Of a stretch of DNA of 64,000 nt, positions 1-13,655 are shown in pieces (position 1 is the first letter of the stretch; each line of letters opens with the position of its first letter). The DNA is from Opisthorchis felineus. Its lineage: Eukaryota; Platyhelminthes; Trematoda; Opisthorchiida; Opisthorchiidae. Where the stretch lies: NCBI GenBank assembly GCA_004794785.1, contig SJOL01002982.1, positions 1 through 64,000 of the forward strand. Reading direction: 5' to 3'. The translations under genes and the position numbers were made by a program. The notes beneath the pieces are model-generated. The model searched no databases. It saw nothing but the letters and a program-made list of their open reading frames with translations, and was not told where the DNA came from.

Positions 1-650
1 GGGGGTTCGACTCGCGTTTCGGTTGGATGCGTGTGTTTGGTATTTGTGTGGCGTGATTGTCGTGTGTAAGTTGGGTGTTGACCCGTGTGTTTCGACTTGA
101 GTTTGGTGTGACCTAAGACAGCGTGATTGGGATGCGCTTGAGTGGTTTCTTTGTGTGTATTTTTATGTGCCCCTTATCGGTTTTTTTGTCACTCACAATT
201 GTGCTTTTCTTTTGGTTTTTTTGGTTTTGTATTTTTCTTCTGATGCCTTGTCGTCTGATTTTAATTTCCGGTGGGTATTTTTTTCGCTTTCTCTTTCGCT
301 TCGCTTGTGTTGGAGCCTTCCTTGCTTGCTTTCATTTTTGCGTCTTTTGATTTTCGATTTTGCGCTTTTTCTGTTGGTTAATGTCTCCGCGTTTCTTTTT
401 GGATGTTTTCTGTTTCTTTTTATTGTGGCGTACTGTTATTTTGGCCGGTTTGGTTTTCGGAAATTTGTTTAGTGTTTGTCTATACGGTTGCATTTCCCCT
501 CCTCCCCTACTTTCCCCTGTACTTGTTATTGTTCTGTATTGCGTTAATGTGTTGATTCGTGTTTGTTGTCTCTATGTGAATCGCGCGTCTAATTTTTTTG
601 TCAGCATCTTGAGTGTTTGTTTTTGATGAGCTTCGATTTTTTGACTCTCG
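1..650. other. T/G-rich strand-asymmetric region, no gene seen
   Basis: The + strand is strongly enriched in T and G, with long T runs and few A or C-rich blocks. Overlapping reading frames here translate to hydrophobic, Phe/Leu/Cys-rich peptides, which is what T-rich noncoding DNA gives in any frame. No domain, splice pattern or retroelement motif is recognised. It could be the antisense of an element continuing to the left; I cannot tell. Confidence 0.5.
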
Positions 651-1311
651 CGGTTTCGCAGAGCATCGCTGAGCGTTATGTCACAGTCCCCTTGTGCCAT
701 CTTGACACACTTTTATATCTGCCTTGTAGGGTCTCCCAGACGATCACTTCTGGAAAATTTGAGTTTCTCACTCAATTTATACTAGATCTGCATGTGCCCT
801 CGGTGTGTGAGCATTTTCCAGGTGACATGGTACATGTGGAAATCTCCGTGTGACCATTGAATTTCGTGATGTTTCTTTATGTGGTTCCGTTTTTTGAATT
901 CACTCCTGGGAGTTGGTTTCATGCTAAGTGTAAGTTTGTGTAAGTTGATTTTTGTTTCAATGTAGCCGTTATTGGCTGGTGCGACCGAATATCGTACACC
1001 CTGTCAGTGCTGTTGGGCTGTGCTTTTATTTTGCTCTATCACTGGACAGCGGCGTTCGATTTCGGTTTTCTCGTCGTCTTCGAAGAACGTTGTGAATTCA
1101 GAACTTTTGCGGAATGGATGAAATACTTAGGGAAATCCTTGCCTTAAATTGCCTGTTGTTGTATCTTAGAACCACTGTTCAGACGGGTCAGTGTTTTCAC
1201 TCTCTCTTTCTGTTACCCATACGTGTCATTACTAGCTTGTTTTCTGTTGTGTTGCAACTCCTATGTCGCTTCTTCGCATTCTGTTCCGCCCATTTTGGCA
1301 TATCAAATGTC
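651..1311. other. Nothing recognised
   Basis: Ordinary-looking noncoding DNA between the T/G-rich edge and a dispersed repeat. I see no retroelement motif, SINE head or exon-like frame. Confidence 0.4.
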
Positions 1312-1565
1312 ACGGTAGCTTGAGACAGCCCGTTATGGAAGCAAAAGAACATTGTTACAACCGTATTTATAGGGTGATCACAGAAGTTTCCACAAGGTCA
1401 AGAAGTGCCAATCTATAAATGCTCGATCATGGTTGGCTCACATTCTGACCAATCAGGGCATACCGTTTCTGTTCCATGCAGGCTTGTGACATATCCGCCC
1501 AGCTGACGTGCTATTCGGTTATCTAGGGTGGCTCGCTTCCGGACATATTCTCTCTCCGAAGAACA
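1312..1565. repeat. Dispersed repeat family R3, copy 1
   Basis: About 250 bp resembling 45108-45350 in the same orientation. Shared landmarks in order: GTAGCTTGAG, CAACCGTATTTATA, GATCACAG, TTTCCACAAGGTCA, a GACCAAT..AGGGCAT block and TGACA.ATC. A TATTTATA stretch and CCAAT-like blocks would suit an LTR or other promoter-bearing repeat, but no boundary repeats or coding part were found. Class unknown. Confidence 0.55.
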
Positions 1566-2258
1566 ATCGAATCCAAAATCTACATACCTTGTGCCATAAA
1601 TAAATGTATACTTCTTCAAACGGAAAGGACAAAGTGTATCGTAGTGATTTTACAGTGTTGTCAAGCAGTATGTAAGGCTGAGATCGAATGGAGTTGAGAT
1701 TCGATTCCTTACTTTTCCAATCCATGTCTAACTTTATGATTGCCCCCGTTTATTTGGGGACTACTTGATAGAGGCTCAGTCCTCATGCCTGGAATTTCTA
1801 CTTCTATGCAGCTGAAAGTTTCATTGACATCATAAACTTGGGGAACTCAAACTTTGGGATTGTCCGTAAAGTCTGACACGAAGTGCCTCGCTGTTGTTTT
1901 TGATGTGCGATACTAAGGTTAGTCGAAGCACACAAAATGGGTGAACTAAAGTAAATAACCACTGCCAATGTTACGCTCGTTTGGACTAATGTAACACAAA
2001 TGATGCTGTTTGACGAGTGCATCAACCTCTTCTTTTACAAAGTAGAATTAGGCCGCTAAAAGAGTCAAAGTGTGATTATGATAGTTTGATGAATTCTCGC
2101 GAACTCCACGAACCATTGCATTTTGAATTGAGGGTTCATTTGAGTGTACCAGATGCGGTTCTCCTATTGTCGGAAGAAAGACTATTTTGGAAGGCTTGCT
2201 CGCTATCACACAGTAGCACATTTTTACTTCTTTAATTTGAGATTAATGATGACAATTG
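1566..2258. other. Nothing recognised
   Basis: No coding, RNA or repeat signal I can support between the R3 repeat and the first SINE. Confidence 0.4.
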
Positions 2259-2437
2259 TTCAGCTGTGACGCCCTTTCGCGCCTATCTGCCATGCCCCCT
2301 GAAGAAAAAACGAAGGCAGACATAGTGCCAGGTTGTTAAAGCTTAGACACGAGCCGTCGAGATGATCAGGTTGGATTCGAACCAATGACCTCCTGCCGGT
2401 CATTTCGTGCATTAACCACTCAGCTATCTCGAGCTCG
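2259..2437 (-). repeat. SINE-A, old diverged copy
   Basis: Diverged member of the tRNA-derived SINE-A family. On the minus strand the tRNA-like head (A-box-like GATAGCTGAGTGG, B-box-like GGTTCGAATCC) comes first, followed by a body that ends in CAGCTGAA. Several indels relative to the copies at 18436 and 61855 mark it as old. Confidence 0.65.
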
Positions 2438-5400
2438 TAATTTGAGATTACGTGGACGTCGATTAAACGAAGACTTGTCTGCCGAGAAGACGACGCGATG
2501 AGAATCCATTAATCGTGTTATGCATGAGGCAGTACAGAAACAATTTTGTAGTTTTACTTCCTTGCGTTTTACTCAAACATCTATTTGGTGGTTGCCCTTA
2601 TGCCCCGTCAGGCTCCAAATATAGCTGTGTATTCTGTTTTCCCATGTGGAGAGGAGCAGTTTTTCAGGCTGATTCTGCCGTTTAAATTCAAGAAATTTCA
2701 ATGTTTACCAAATATAGGCTACCTACTGCTTGTTTGCCGAATTCGAGTCTCATCGCCGGCTGCTCAGAGAGCAAAATAACCCGTGTTTTTGGTGTTTGTT
2801 ATCGAGAGTTCAGATGTTGCACACATCATTAGTAATATTCCGCCGTCGTCGTTCATCGATTTGACTCCAAATGAACGCATTATGTTCTTCCAGATTCCCG
2901 AGTCCTATGCCAACCCGAAAATTAAAAGCACAGCAGGAAGAAGGAATCGCTTGAAGTTGCATATCCGACTAGGTCAGACAGTCGACCACTGAATTGGTTA
3001 TTTTCCTAATCTGCGTATGACTTTGTAAGTGTGTAGGCGCTGGTGACTGGCAGACCTTCCCCTCGACAGCCGGACTCGGCTTACCATCGTGCTCGAGCTG
3101 ATGCAGTTCGGTTGATCCGTTATCCTGTTTCGTGTGATCCGCAACCGCGAATCCGATACCTTGTTCAAGTTGACTTTCTTGTGTTGTTCTACTCCAGCCT
3201 GAGTTATAAACAGAACCACCCACTCACAACATTCTTTGATCGGCCAGCCGGGTCTCACTGAGTTCAGCCAGCTCTATTCGGTAGCAACGAGAGTAGTACG
3301 ATTTTTCATAGTACGAAGACCGCTACACGTTGGCCCTTCTGGCGTTGTTGAACGTTGAGTGACTGAGCTCCCCCTAGTGTATCCAGCCTGACCACCAAGA
3401 CAAAGTGGTAAGGGCTTTAGATTATATGGTATTTATGGATATATCAGCATTGAAACCTCGTCCCGAGCACACGACAACGAACTTTATCAGTGCTACAGCA
3501 CTGCTGGCACCAAGCACGAACAATAGTTCGTAATCATATGTAGTCCCTCAACGACGTTCACTCGTTTTTGGATCTGTGCAGCAGAGTGACACGAACGGAG
3601 GCGAGATTGGGAAGAGTTACGGGCATCCTAACTCCACAATTCAGTGGAGGTAGGTTGAGACCCAAACGACAAAGAGAAGTGTTGCACTTATGTATACCAT
3701 TCTATGCTGTGGGTACTGAGTCACACATCTAGACTACATCAAATATTTAGTTATTTCAGATTTCTTGATGGTTCGGCTGAGAGTATTTCTACGCTGTTCG
3801 GTGCGCTGTCCGTTATCTCTATTGCAAAGTTAAATAAGAATGGGAATAGTGAGCATCCTTTGTCCAACTTCACTCGGTATGTTGGAGCGTGAAGAAATCT
3901 CACCGTCCCTGTGTTTGGACGGTCATGTCTTCGGACATGCTTTCCAAGTACCCTGTTTCTCGCTAAGAACCCTATAGGACAACTCGGTTGACGACGTCAG
4001 TCACACTCTATCTTCTTGACGTGTTTTTGGCTGCTGCCTTGAGGTCCTAGCTATTTCGGAAACCGGTCTGTTCGTCGCGACGTCGTTCGCGAGTTGCGGG
4101 TAGTCTTCAAAGATTGCTTGATAGCACTAAGTTTTCTTGAAACGTTTGTTGAAAATATTCGACCCGTTGAAGCCTGCTAGATTGACTACCCTTGCTGAGC
4201 GACGAACTTATTGCTTTAGGTAGACTGGTCCTAGTGGGTCCAGCCTTTCGAGTGATCTTTGTGCTTTATTCTAGAGATTGCCGAAACGTTCGTAACTATT
4301 TCGTATTGAAGGTTGACTCCAATCGCGGTCATCAGAAAACATCTGCTTCGAGGACGCTGGCAACTCAGTAAAACTTTCACGATCTCCCACCAGAGCATAG
4401 ATATTACATGTCTAATAGCTTTTACCTCCTCCATGTAACCCATGTTTAATCCTGTGTTCTCCTCTCCGCACGTGTTACGCCAGAGTCTCGATGGACAGTG
4501 ACTGTTATCGCTTAACACGAAGCATCTGCTGGATGAATTTTGTGTTACTTACCAGGTTCACGTAGTCAAGTCAACCTTTATCTGTATGCGGGAAGTGACG
4601 GCGGAACGTGATTTTCAGAAGTTCGTTTTCGATCAACCGGCAAGGAGGATTCAAGAGAATAGTTGAGATAAAAAATATCAATGGGATATCATCATTTGAT
4701 GGCGAAGCAAATAACGTATGGACAATAGACCTATAGTAAACTAATAGGGCAGACAGTCCTAGTGGGAGGAAAGCCCTTCGCCGCGGAGTTGTTTATTAGA
4801 AAACATCAACTAACCGGTTACAGACTATTGGACAGGAAAGTCAAACTCTCATATGCACGTTGTTTTTAAAAAACTGAATATCCGTCTTCGTGAACTCTCC
4901 TGGATATCCATTGACTATCACGCAATTGTAAACGAATGCTGCAAAACAGTTCCACAAATTCCGTAATAAATCCCACCTTCCATTAGATCAAGGCGGAGTT
5001 ACGAAGAACACATACTACTCGCGTGCCTCATCAGTTATATCCACCGTTACACCAGTAGGCAATGAAATTAGCTATCCCAAAGAGCCTTGCTTTGTGGGAT
5101 GTAGGGCTACTGCACCGGCCACTATGGATGTTTGCGGATCCTCATCGATATACGCCCAATGGACTTCCTTCCACTTATGTATGGAATTACCGTCAGGTTT
5201 AGTTGAAGTAAATGTGCAGTCCTCTGTCCCTCGTCTTCATGTCTATGTGGGTTCACTAAACAGCACCCTCATAAAGCACTTTTACTAGCGTATGCGAAAA
5301 ATGTAATATAACTGATGAACGTCCATGTTTTACTGTACTTGTCATGAGAAGATAGAAGAATGGGATAGTTGGACAGTACAGCGCAGTGTTGCACGCACTT

Positions 5401-7799
5401 CGCCTCATCAAGGGCTAGTTTATTTTACGCCTCATGATGTTGGACTGGATAACTTGTAGTCTTGATCTCCACCTGATTGGCACCCCCTGGAGCATAAGAT
5501 CACAACAAATGCAAATGTCTGTGCCCCCTAAACTGAGTTGTTGGCCGCCACAAAACAGGTTTCGCGAAGCTCGTTTCATTTCTTCACTTAAACACTGAAA
5601 TTATGGCTAAATGATTCGTAAAGGATATGAGGCAACAGGCTGGAAAATCTTTCGACAGTCTCAGCTTTGTAGCGCTGATTTTTCACTTGGAGTTTTAAAC
5701 TAGTTACCCACAGTAATTTTTGGTATGATTGTCATTGATTTTGTCTTCTGTTGACAAAAAAGCAATCGGTTTCGCTCGCAGGGATTGAACTTATGGTGGA
5801 AAGACTCGATTTGCGTAGGCAGTAAACCTGAACTTGATTTCCAACGTACACTACCTAATCTTATTCAGCAGTATATAAACAAATCATAATTGGGAGAACT
5901 GAAGTGACAGCATGTGCCGTGTACCTCGCTGCTTGTCGTTGTTTGCTCTTTTGCACAACCTCATTTTTCTGTATTCATAGGCCCCAACATGACGACAAAT
6001 CGGATCTATCCCCAGCGGTTCAAAACTGAGGTCAAAAATTAACGCTAAACTGATCGTTCAGGTGGACAACGGACACAATACCGCTCCGTTAAGGAGGACA
6101 ATAAGTCGGTGTTAGCCTGCTGTTTGTATCCAACCCTGTCTTGAGACCCTGACAATTTAGGGGAACTAGTGGAAGCTATAGATTTTTCCATGATCGCTTT
6201 ATGGTGAGTCCTGAGCTAGATTCAGGCATCACCATCCCGTAGACGCGGAATCAACCAAAATACTGTTTTGCCGTAAATGGTCCGACTGTTTTACCAAGTT
6301 CACTCTGAAAACCCTTTATCGTGTGCTATCACAGACGCGTAATTATCAGCTCTGCGAAATGAGAATGAATGCGACCGATGTTTTGTCTTCACGGTCGGTT
6401 GCCTGAACACTGCCTCAACACTGGACTTGGATAGTTCGGAGCTCAAGTTATTGCCTTATGTCAGTGCACTATAGGTTTTGATGTTGTTTTTTATCATTTT
6501 ATAGTTCGAGATTTCACTCTACACATACTTTTTATTGATATGATTGCCAGGCGTAGAATGAAACAGGGACCTCCCGTTTACGGCAGTGAAACACCATTGT
6601 TCTCCGCTGGTGCTTTTCTCAATAATTACGATTATGATGAATCATGGTTTTTGTGGAAGGGAAACGAATTCAAAAATATACAAAAAAATTGGTCGCTCTA
6701 AAGGTCAGCCGAGTGATCTTTACGCATTCTGTTGAAATTACGGTCATTATTATTTAGGGTTGGTCGGTATAAGGAGTTGCTCAAGGTGAGCAGCAATGTA
6801 CATCGTAGCCAAAACTGAATAAAACGTGTCCGGTATCGTCGTCCGTATATTGTGTCAAACACTAAAATATTTTTGAACCGAGTCCCACTTTAATTTTCCC
6901 TCTCTTTTTCTTATCCTTTATTGTCAGTATTGTTATTACTATTATAGTTATTACCAGATGTATTATTCCCCGCCAAAAGCTGCAAATCCTCATGGTGGTC
7001 GGGCTTCAATGGTGCAACGACCTTGCAAACTACAGCGACTGAAACTTTGGTCCTCAACACTTACTAGAAACGCCAACGAAGGGAGGCCAGACAACGACCA
7101 GCGAGTCCACGTCCTACGAGCAACTGTAGTACGAGGCTCGAAAGAAGTATGAGTTGTTTATCTCAGAAGACCAGCATCCTCATATTTATGCACGTCGTGA
7201 TGCTCTCTTCCTCCCGAAGAAGAATGGATAAGAAAAGATCGGCCCAACGGTTGACCGTGACCGCCGGCGCATTATCGCATACTAAGAGTCCGGTACGGTA
7301 CAAAACTTACATGCAGCAGCATTACAAGCCAGACAGTTGTGTGTTACTCCCTACTCTTCAGGTTAGGCCAGGTGGGTCAGATTATTGAGTCTTCGACGAA
7401 CCTTCCTCAAGAAGAGAATCGGCCGTCGGATTACAGCTCTGACAGTTGAACCAAAGGACCGACAACAGCCAAAATGTACTAAAGGTTTGGGAGTTACAAC
7501 ACTTAGAAATCAAAATGAAAGAAAAGTAAAGACGCGCCAAATTCGAATCGGTACCTAAAACGCTAGATCCCTTCTTGACAGGGATGGTGGTGGCAGATCC
7601 AAACAGCGTACTGTCGTTATAGCCAAGTAACAGAAATGCAATCGCATCGGTGTAGCTGCTGTAAGTGATAATGGGCTGGGTAATCAAAAACGATTATTGT
7701 AAGCTGCGTTCACTTTTTTCCTGTATGTAATTTCACATGACAATCAGCATAAGCATGGAGTCGAACTTTCAGTGGCCGAACATGAGTGGAAGAATATTC
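2438..7799. other. Long stretch without recognised genes
   Basis: Only short, unsupported frames are present and none matches a domain I know. A tRNA-like B-box remnant (GTTCAATCCC on the minus strand near 5790) hints at another worn SINE. Otherwise nothing identifiable. Confidence 0.35.
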
Positions 7800-9520
7800 A
7801 ATGAATCGAACTGCTTCAACATGATGCTAATGAATGTCCGTTCTCGCCTTTCGAGAGGGCCTTTCGGTGCCTCTTTCAGCTTATATGATTTCACGATGTC
7901 TCACCCAGAGGATGAGCAGGAGGAATTCTACGAGCACCTATAAACTGTCATCACATTCATTTGGTCAACTGATCGCCTATTCCTCACGAGCGATCCCCAC
8001 TTCCGAATCGTTCGTGACAAACAGTATAGTCTGACAGTTCCGGAATGGGAGCCATAAACGTAGGCGACCAATGCCTACTGACCATTGGTCCGTCTAGAGA
8101 AGTTGTCATCAATAATACATGGTTCAATATTTGGAAATCGCCTGTCGCAAATTGGGTGCAACAAAGAGGTGGGCATGAACATCTTCGGGATTATATACTT
8201 GCCAGTGAGGGAATCTCAAGGAATTTCTCATAGCAAAAGTGAAATGCAGTGCCGGATTATGCAATGATGCGATTGAATCTGGATATTCCTCCTCCTGGTG
8301 GAGCGAGGTTATTGTTCACTAGGCTCACTATCAAACAGTTGTTGGACCAGTCGACATTAGCGAAATTCCGAGAGGCTGCCGCTCACAGCTTGTCCAATTC
8401 AACAGCACTGTTGGAAGAACAATGGAAAGTCAACAGGATCAACAAGCATGTCAAGACGAATGCGGTTAAAACCACTGAATTCAAGAAAGGATGGCTTCAG
8501 AACTAGTTTTGTGAAAACAATGTATTAGTATCTTCCCTGGTCGATGAGGAAAGACATGGCTTTCACCAGGAGGCTGCAGTAACCGTCAGATACATTGGTG
8601 CGAGAAGAATTTTGCTGTTCGATAACCAATCTTCAATCTACGCAGATTCAAGCTTCATTTGTAGCACGCATCCTACCCAACAACTTAAACGTCGACATTC
8701 TGAAGGAATGGCCCCCGAAGAGCAATGTAAATTCCGTACCGGTCGCAGCACGATTGACTTCATTTTCGTAGCGTGTCAGCTGCAAGGAAAATGCCGGCAT
8801 CTGGGTCAGCCACTATGTGCTCTGTTCGTAGGCTCTACTAAAACCTTCGACTCTGTGAGGGAAGCCGCTGTGAATAGTTCTGCCAGAGTTCGACTGTCCC
8901 GAGCTGTCAACCTTATCAAGCTCCCCCATTTTTGCACAAGCTACAGATAAAGGACCTGTGGAACCACATCTGCCGAGTTCGAAATTGGTACGAGAGTGCA
9001 GCAGGGTTGCGTTCTGGCACCAGATTGTTTCAATCGGCATCTGAGTGAAACTAGCACAGAAGCGTTTCATGATTCCAAAGATTACTTCCCGGTCCACGAC
9101 CGTCTAGGCGATCAATACCTCAACTCGAAACGCCTTGACGCACGACCAGCTGTGCTGGATAGAACACGTAAAACCAACGGACGATAATCTCATCCTACAG
9201 CCATGCGCATGCAGTCTAGTAAGAATGGAGCTCGAACTCGAGGACGGCCAAAATTCCACTGTTGTTACAACCTCTAAGTAAGTTGAAAAAACCGTAATCT
9301 TGGTTGCAGATCATGGGAAGACCTAGCGAAGCGTCCTCTCAACAAGCTTGAAAAGACAGCGTGGCGCATGTTAGTGCTCCACCACAAGTGGGTCATGCTG
9401 AACGGTCGCACAATGTCAAACACAACCACAGCCGCCTGGGTCTATGCAACTTGCACTTGCACATGCCCGTGTAGAATCAGATTTGTAGGTCACCAATGAA
9501 CACGCTCTAAACCATCATGG
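7800..9520 (+). mobile_element. Non-LTR retrotransposon (LINE, EN + RT), decayed
   Basis: Frameshifted pieces occur in the order expected for an endonuclease/reverse-transcriptase LINE. Near 7835-7942 is an EN-like stretch ending EDEQEEFYEHL. Near 8100-8230 a second EN piece, WVQQRGGHEHLRDYIL, resembles the family's WMHPRS..W.LLDY block. At 8300-8505 lies the EN-RT linker. At 8720-8860 the RT fingers/palm read EEQCKFRTGRSTIDFIF then a degraded AFD motif (TKTFDSV). At 8994-9110 motif B reads QQGCVLAP. Near 9460 a Cys-rich tail (CPCRIRF.GH) resembles the C-terminal knuckle of such LINEs. The catalytic YADD block was not found. Stops and frameshifts throughout: an inactive relic. Clade is uncertain (RTE- or L1-like). 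Confidence 0.7.
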
Positions 9521-9901
9521 GAGCTCCAGTGAAGGGCTTAGGAAGGCTTCTCTCATTCCCTCCTCCTATTTCTAATCAATGCCTGCCCAACTTTATTACT
9601 GTCATGCTGCGAGATGACTGTACCAGCGGCCACCCAACTACTGGCCTGAAATCTGGCTCTCCTTTTCCCACCTAAATTGCCCGGTACTGGTACAGGGAGC
9701 ATTGTTATGGTGATATGTTTGAGGAAGGTGCCGTATCGCGCCGAAACTTGGAGGAATTGACGCGTGAGGCCGGCCCCCTAGTAGTTCATCATGCTTCGAC
9801 CGGCTGCTGACACTCAACTGTCCTCTACATGCTTGCCAGCCGACCTTAATCCCCCGGGTTTACACCATCATCAGCTTCCACGTGGCACCACGTTCGGCTC
9901 A

Positions 9902-10087
9902 GCGCAATCTGTTTCTGGTTGTACTACCTTGCGCAATCTGTTTCTGGTTGTACTACCTTGCGCAGTCAGTGGAGTGAACACTGTTGACTGCACTTCCGTT
10001 TCTGATACCAGCCAACGGTTGTACTACCTTGCGCAGTCAGTGGAGTGAACACTGTTGACTGCACTTCCGTTTCTGATACCAGCCAAC
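9902..10087. repeat. Exact tandem duplications (29 bp x2, then 71 bp x2)
   Basis: A 29-bp unit beginning GCGCAATCTGTTTCTGG occurs twice head to tail (9902-9930, 9931-9959). Overlapping its end, a 71-bp unit beginning GGTTGTACTACCTTGCGCAG occurs twice with no mismatch that I can see (9946-10016, 10017-10087). Perfect identity in a region otherwise full of decayed sequence implies very recent duplication, slippage, or an assembly artefact. Confidence 0.9.
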
Positions 10088-13000
10088 CTTGTTTTTACAG
10101 CCTACTTGTTCACAAAGCCACAAACGAAAGTTCGAGTTAAACTGGTAGTTCTTTGGCTTGTTCATATTGGCAGTTCGCCCATGTCTGTTGGAGCTTTTGG
10201 CTTGACCCTGAGCAATCTGCTCGTTCCCACCTGTGATTCAAACGAATGAAATGACAATTGCGAATAGTCTTCGGATGTAGCCAAAGAGGCGGACACACCC
10301 AGAAAGTCTAACTTATCACTAATAGATCGAAACCACTAGAAGGCTAAAATATCCCTGGGTGCTGTCTTGTGTAGTCTGAGTGTAAATAGCTGATTTTCTA
10401 AGATACGAAGCGTTGATATTTATTTTTAGACATTCCCAACGGCTGTTACGCCTAATAAGCTGCTGTGGTGTGCTCAATAGTATGTTCGCATCAGCAACCT
10501 CCGCACATAAATATCCCTCATGCAGGCCTGATTTCAGAACTGTTGAAGATGTTATTTCAACTTCATCCCGCTAGACACAAGAATCATCAGCATTGTTATT
10601 CACGAGCATTTTCTTGTAAAGGACCAATAAATGCCCACGGGGGTTCAGTGTATTCCAACAAGGGACTTCGTCTTTCGATGGTTTTACCGTAATGTTACAT
10701 CCTCTGGTTGGAATAGGAACCCAAATTTATGTAATTTAAACGAAAAACTATGTCTATGACAGAAGTTCGAAGGCTTTGTTTACACTCATTAACTTTAACC
10801 TTCAGTTGCCTATTGGTCCACCCCTTGTAGATATACTCACAGTTACTATTAAAATCATTTTCTGATTGGACCAGTTTTCAGTGCAAACCAGCTGCCTGTG
10901 TAGTGTGTCACACATTCGAAGTCGAATGGTTCGTGACAGGTATTTTCATATTTTCATCGACAGCTCGGAGTCCGTGCGTTGTCTCGGGAGTCCTTGCTTT
11001 TTCTGGTTGGCTGGTAGCAGCGAATTACGAATGAACTGGGGTTCTCAGAGCCTGATATTTGTTTATAAACTCGCTTTCAGTTGAAGAAAGACCACTGGGA
11101 GTTCGCGCCACTGAATTTTTAGTGGATGAGCACGGTTTGAAGTATGTTAGCCTTCTGATCGAATCGGTTGTCCGTGGGCACTGGCATTAAAATTCAGTAT
11201 TTGAAGAGGCCTTATAATCAAGAAAGGTGATTGTTCTGGTATGCTTTTTGGTGACCTATAGCTGAGCTAAACGTAACTGATCAACTACGGCAGCATATCC
11301 TAAGTGGAATAGTGGGGCTAGTGTTTACTTCCCCTCCTAGAAGCCCCATTTGGAGAATGCCCGCTGATGGCAGTCCTAAATACGAGAGGAATAGCTGCAT
11401 GGTTATCGTTTGCCCAAACACTCACATAAAAGAAAGAAAGTAACCTTCATTGTGAAAGGTTCCTTCTCAAGTAAGACTTGCTTGGGTCGTCGGTACGACC
11501 AAACGCTAATGCTCATACTTTCACTTTGGATCATAATATGGTGAAACGCTGAAGCTAGTTCAATAATATTGTGCCTGTTCCATGAGAGTGCTTCTCTCCC
11601 ACCCACGAGAATATCAGTATTCTAGTGAAATTGTCTCCGTTTACGACGACTTTCTCCTGAATGGTGATTAATCGGCTCCAGGACTTATTCGAACCGCCGT
11701 GCCCCTGCACACAGTCATGGAATAAACCAAGAATGTTTGTACCGGTGACCTCTCCAGCGCCGCACAGCTTTTGTTGGGGATGCCTCTGTGCCGTTTTCAT
11801 AACCAGGGCATGGCTACAAGTAATCGGTGCTAACCATCAAAAAACCTCTAGGTTTTGGACCTCATATATCCCCTCATTCGGGTCTGGCGCCTGTTCACAT
11901 TTGCTCTTCTAGCCCTTGTATATCCCAACAAGAATTGCAGGACAACTGTTGAAAGTAGGCCGATTCGGCATACTGACCAAGAGTCCAATTTCTCCTCTTG
12001 TGAGTCTCTTTATGAATTGGCAAGTCTTGCCATGTCGTGATGCTGTAATTGGGTCCAAGTGACATTCCGTAGGGGACCCAGTTGCCAGCCAAGAATCCAC
12101 CGAGTCCTAGTGACACTACGTGCAACAGTTGCCACATCAGGGTTAACACGATGGCGGTTAGAGAAGAAGCGGGTAAGTTTTACGCTTCCCCATTGTATAA
12201 GATAGAATTACTCCGTCAAAACGCTCTCCACACCTTAAAATGGCGCGGCCCGACTTTACACATTATCAGGTTCAACAAACTACTTCCGCGTTGCCCCATC
12301 CCATTAGAAAGTGTGGCTGAACTGGCTCACAACAGACCGCAGTCTTCAGGCTGCACAAGCGTGCAATCCCTACACATGTAGATCTAGCGCAATATGCATC
12401 GTGGTCCATCACAAGTATTTTGCACCCTTACGACTTCTCGAATCCAGTTTTTGTACCACCGGACACAAAGCAAGCGAATCCACTTATGAACTCGGCTGGA
12501 TGCTAATCACTGTATTCCTGTCGACCATTGGCAGTTCTTATCGTACAAACTACTTGATGGTGTTCGTGACTCCGGGGCCTACTTGATTCCGCCTCACAAT
12601 ACCTCTATGTGTAACCTGCCTTCAAAGGTTGACCATAAGCAGTGCTCAGAATGGCCTCACTTTGTCTGTTTCTATGGGGCTGAATTAGGTGTATGCATGC
12701 TTCATTTCAGGCAGGATGAACAATCATGCAAGAAAAACTTGCACGCCAACAATGGAGCACTTGCCAAATGGCCGACGAAAAGGCAGCAGCGATAACTGTG
12801 ACAGCCTGGGAACAGTCAAAGTCTAAGGTATGATCTATGGACTTAACCGTTGATGCTTTCCTGGAGAGATCACGAAACTGATGCATTCTTTCGAGCAAAT
12901 GATACAGTATACTTACACCCTGTTGGACAGAAAGGTCCCATCAAACCAAAGCATCGCACTAACCGTGCTCTGGAACAAATATCCAGGTGAGGATTGCTGG

Positions 13001-13180
13001 ACAAAAGCAACATACGCGACTCCTACCAGGCAATTCAAGCGAGGTGAAGAAATTAAAAGAGCAGTTATCATTGTGTCACATACCTTAACACAATCAACTG
13101 TGAACATGTGCGAGTTCAGCGGTTCAGTTTCAGGTCGTACAGTGGATGGATATGCATTTGGGATCCAAAAAGATAAATCT
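10088..13180. other. Nothing recognised
   Basis: About 3 kb with only short unsupported frames. No domain, SINE head or exon pair that I can defend. Confidence 0.35.
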
Positions 13181-13349
13181 TTCAGCTGTAACACCCCTAG
13201 TCGCCATGCTAGCCGAAGGAAGCACGAGGGCCGAGATACTGCCAGGTCGCCCAAGCCTAGATAGGAGCAGTAGAGATGCCCGGGTTGGGTTCGAACCACG
13301 GACCTTCCAGTCAGTAATTTTGTGCCTTACCCACTGAGCTAGCGTAACC
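13181..13349 (-). repeat. SINE-A copy
   Basis: tRNA-derived SINE in minus orientation: the head lies at the right end (A-box-like TAGCTCAGTGG, B-box GGTTCGAACCC) and the body runs leftward to TACAGCTGAA. Peptides read from this interval are SINE artefacts. Confidence 0.85.
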
Positions 13350-13520
13350 TGTGAACTCAACAAACACAGCACATCAGACACATGCTCACACCATTGCTAC
13401 AGTCCGCACTACTGTTCACCGGAACCGTCCACTAATCTGATTTGATGGTTTACCATTTCCCTTGTACTCATTTTCATCGTAGAAGCAACTGAGAAGGGTT
13501 AGTCCCGGTAACGATGAACT

Positions 13521-13655
13521 CGAGATAGCTCAGGGGCCAAGGCCGGAAGGCTCAAGATTCGACCCAAACCCCGGTGTCTCAACTGCTCCTGCCTAGGCGT
13601 GGGCAACCTGGAAGTATCGCAGCAGTATCGAGCTCCAGTGGCTTGCCAGCTAGCA
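13521..13655 (+). repeat. SINE-A copy, plus orientation
   Basis: Begins with GAGATAGCTCAGGGG (A box) and ATTCGACCC (worn B box), followed by the SINE-A body (TGCCTAGGCGTGGGCAACC). It lies about 170 bp from the oppositely oriented copy at 13181. It ends before the usual CAGCTGAAC terminus. Confidence 0.7.

Noticed and set aside
123..626. Overlapping hydrophobic frames at the left edge (possible membrane protein)
   Set aside because: All three frames are hydrophobic because the DNA is T-rich; no domain or splice signal supports coding.
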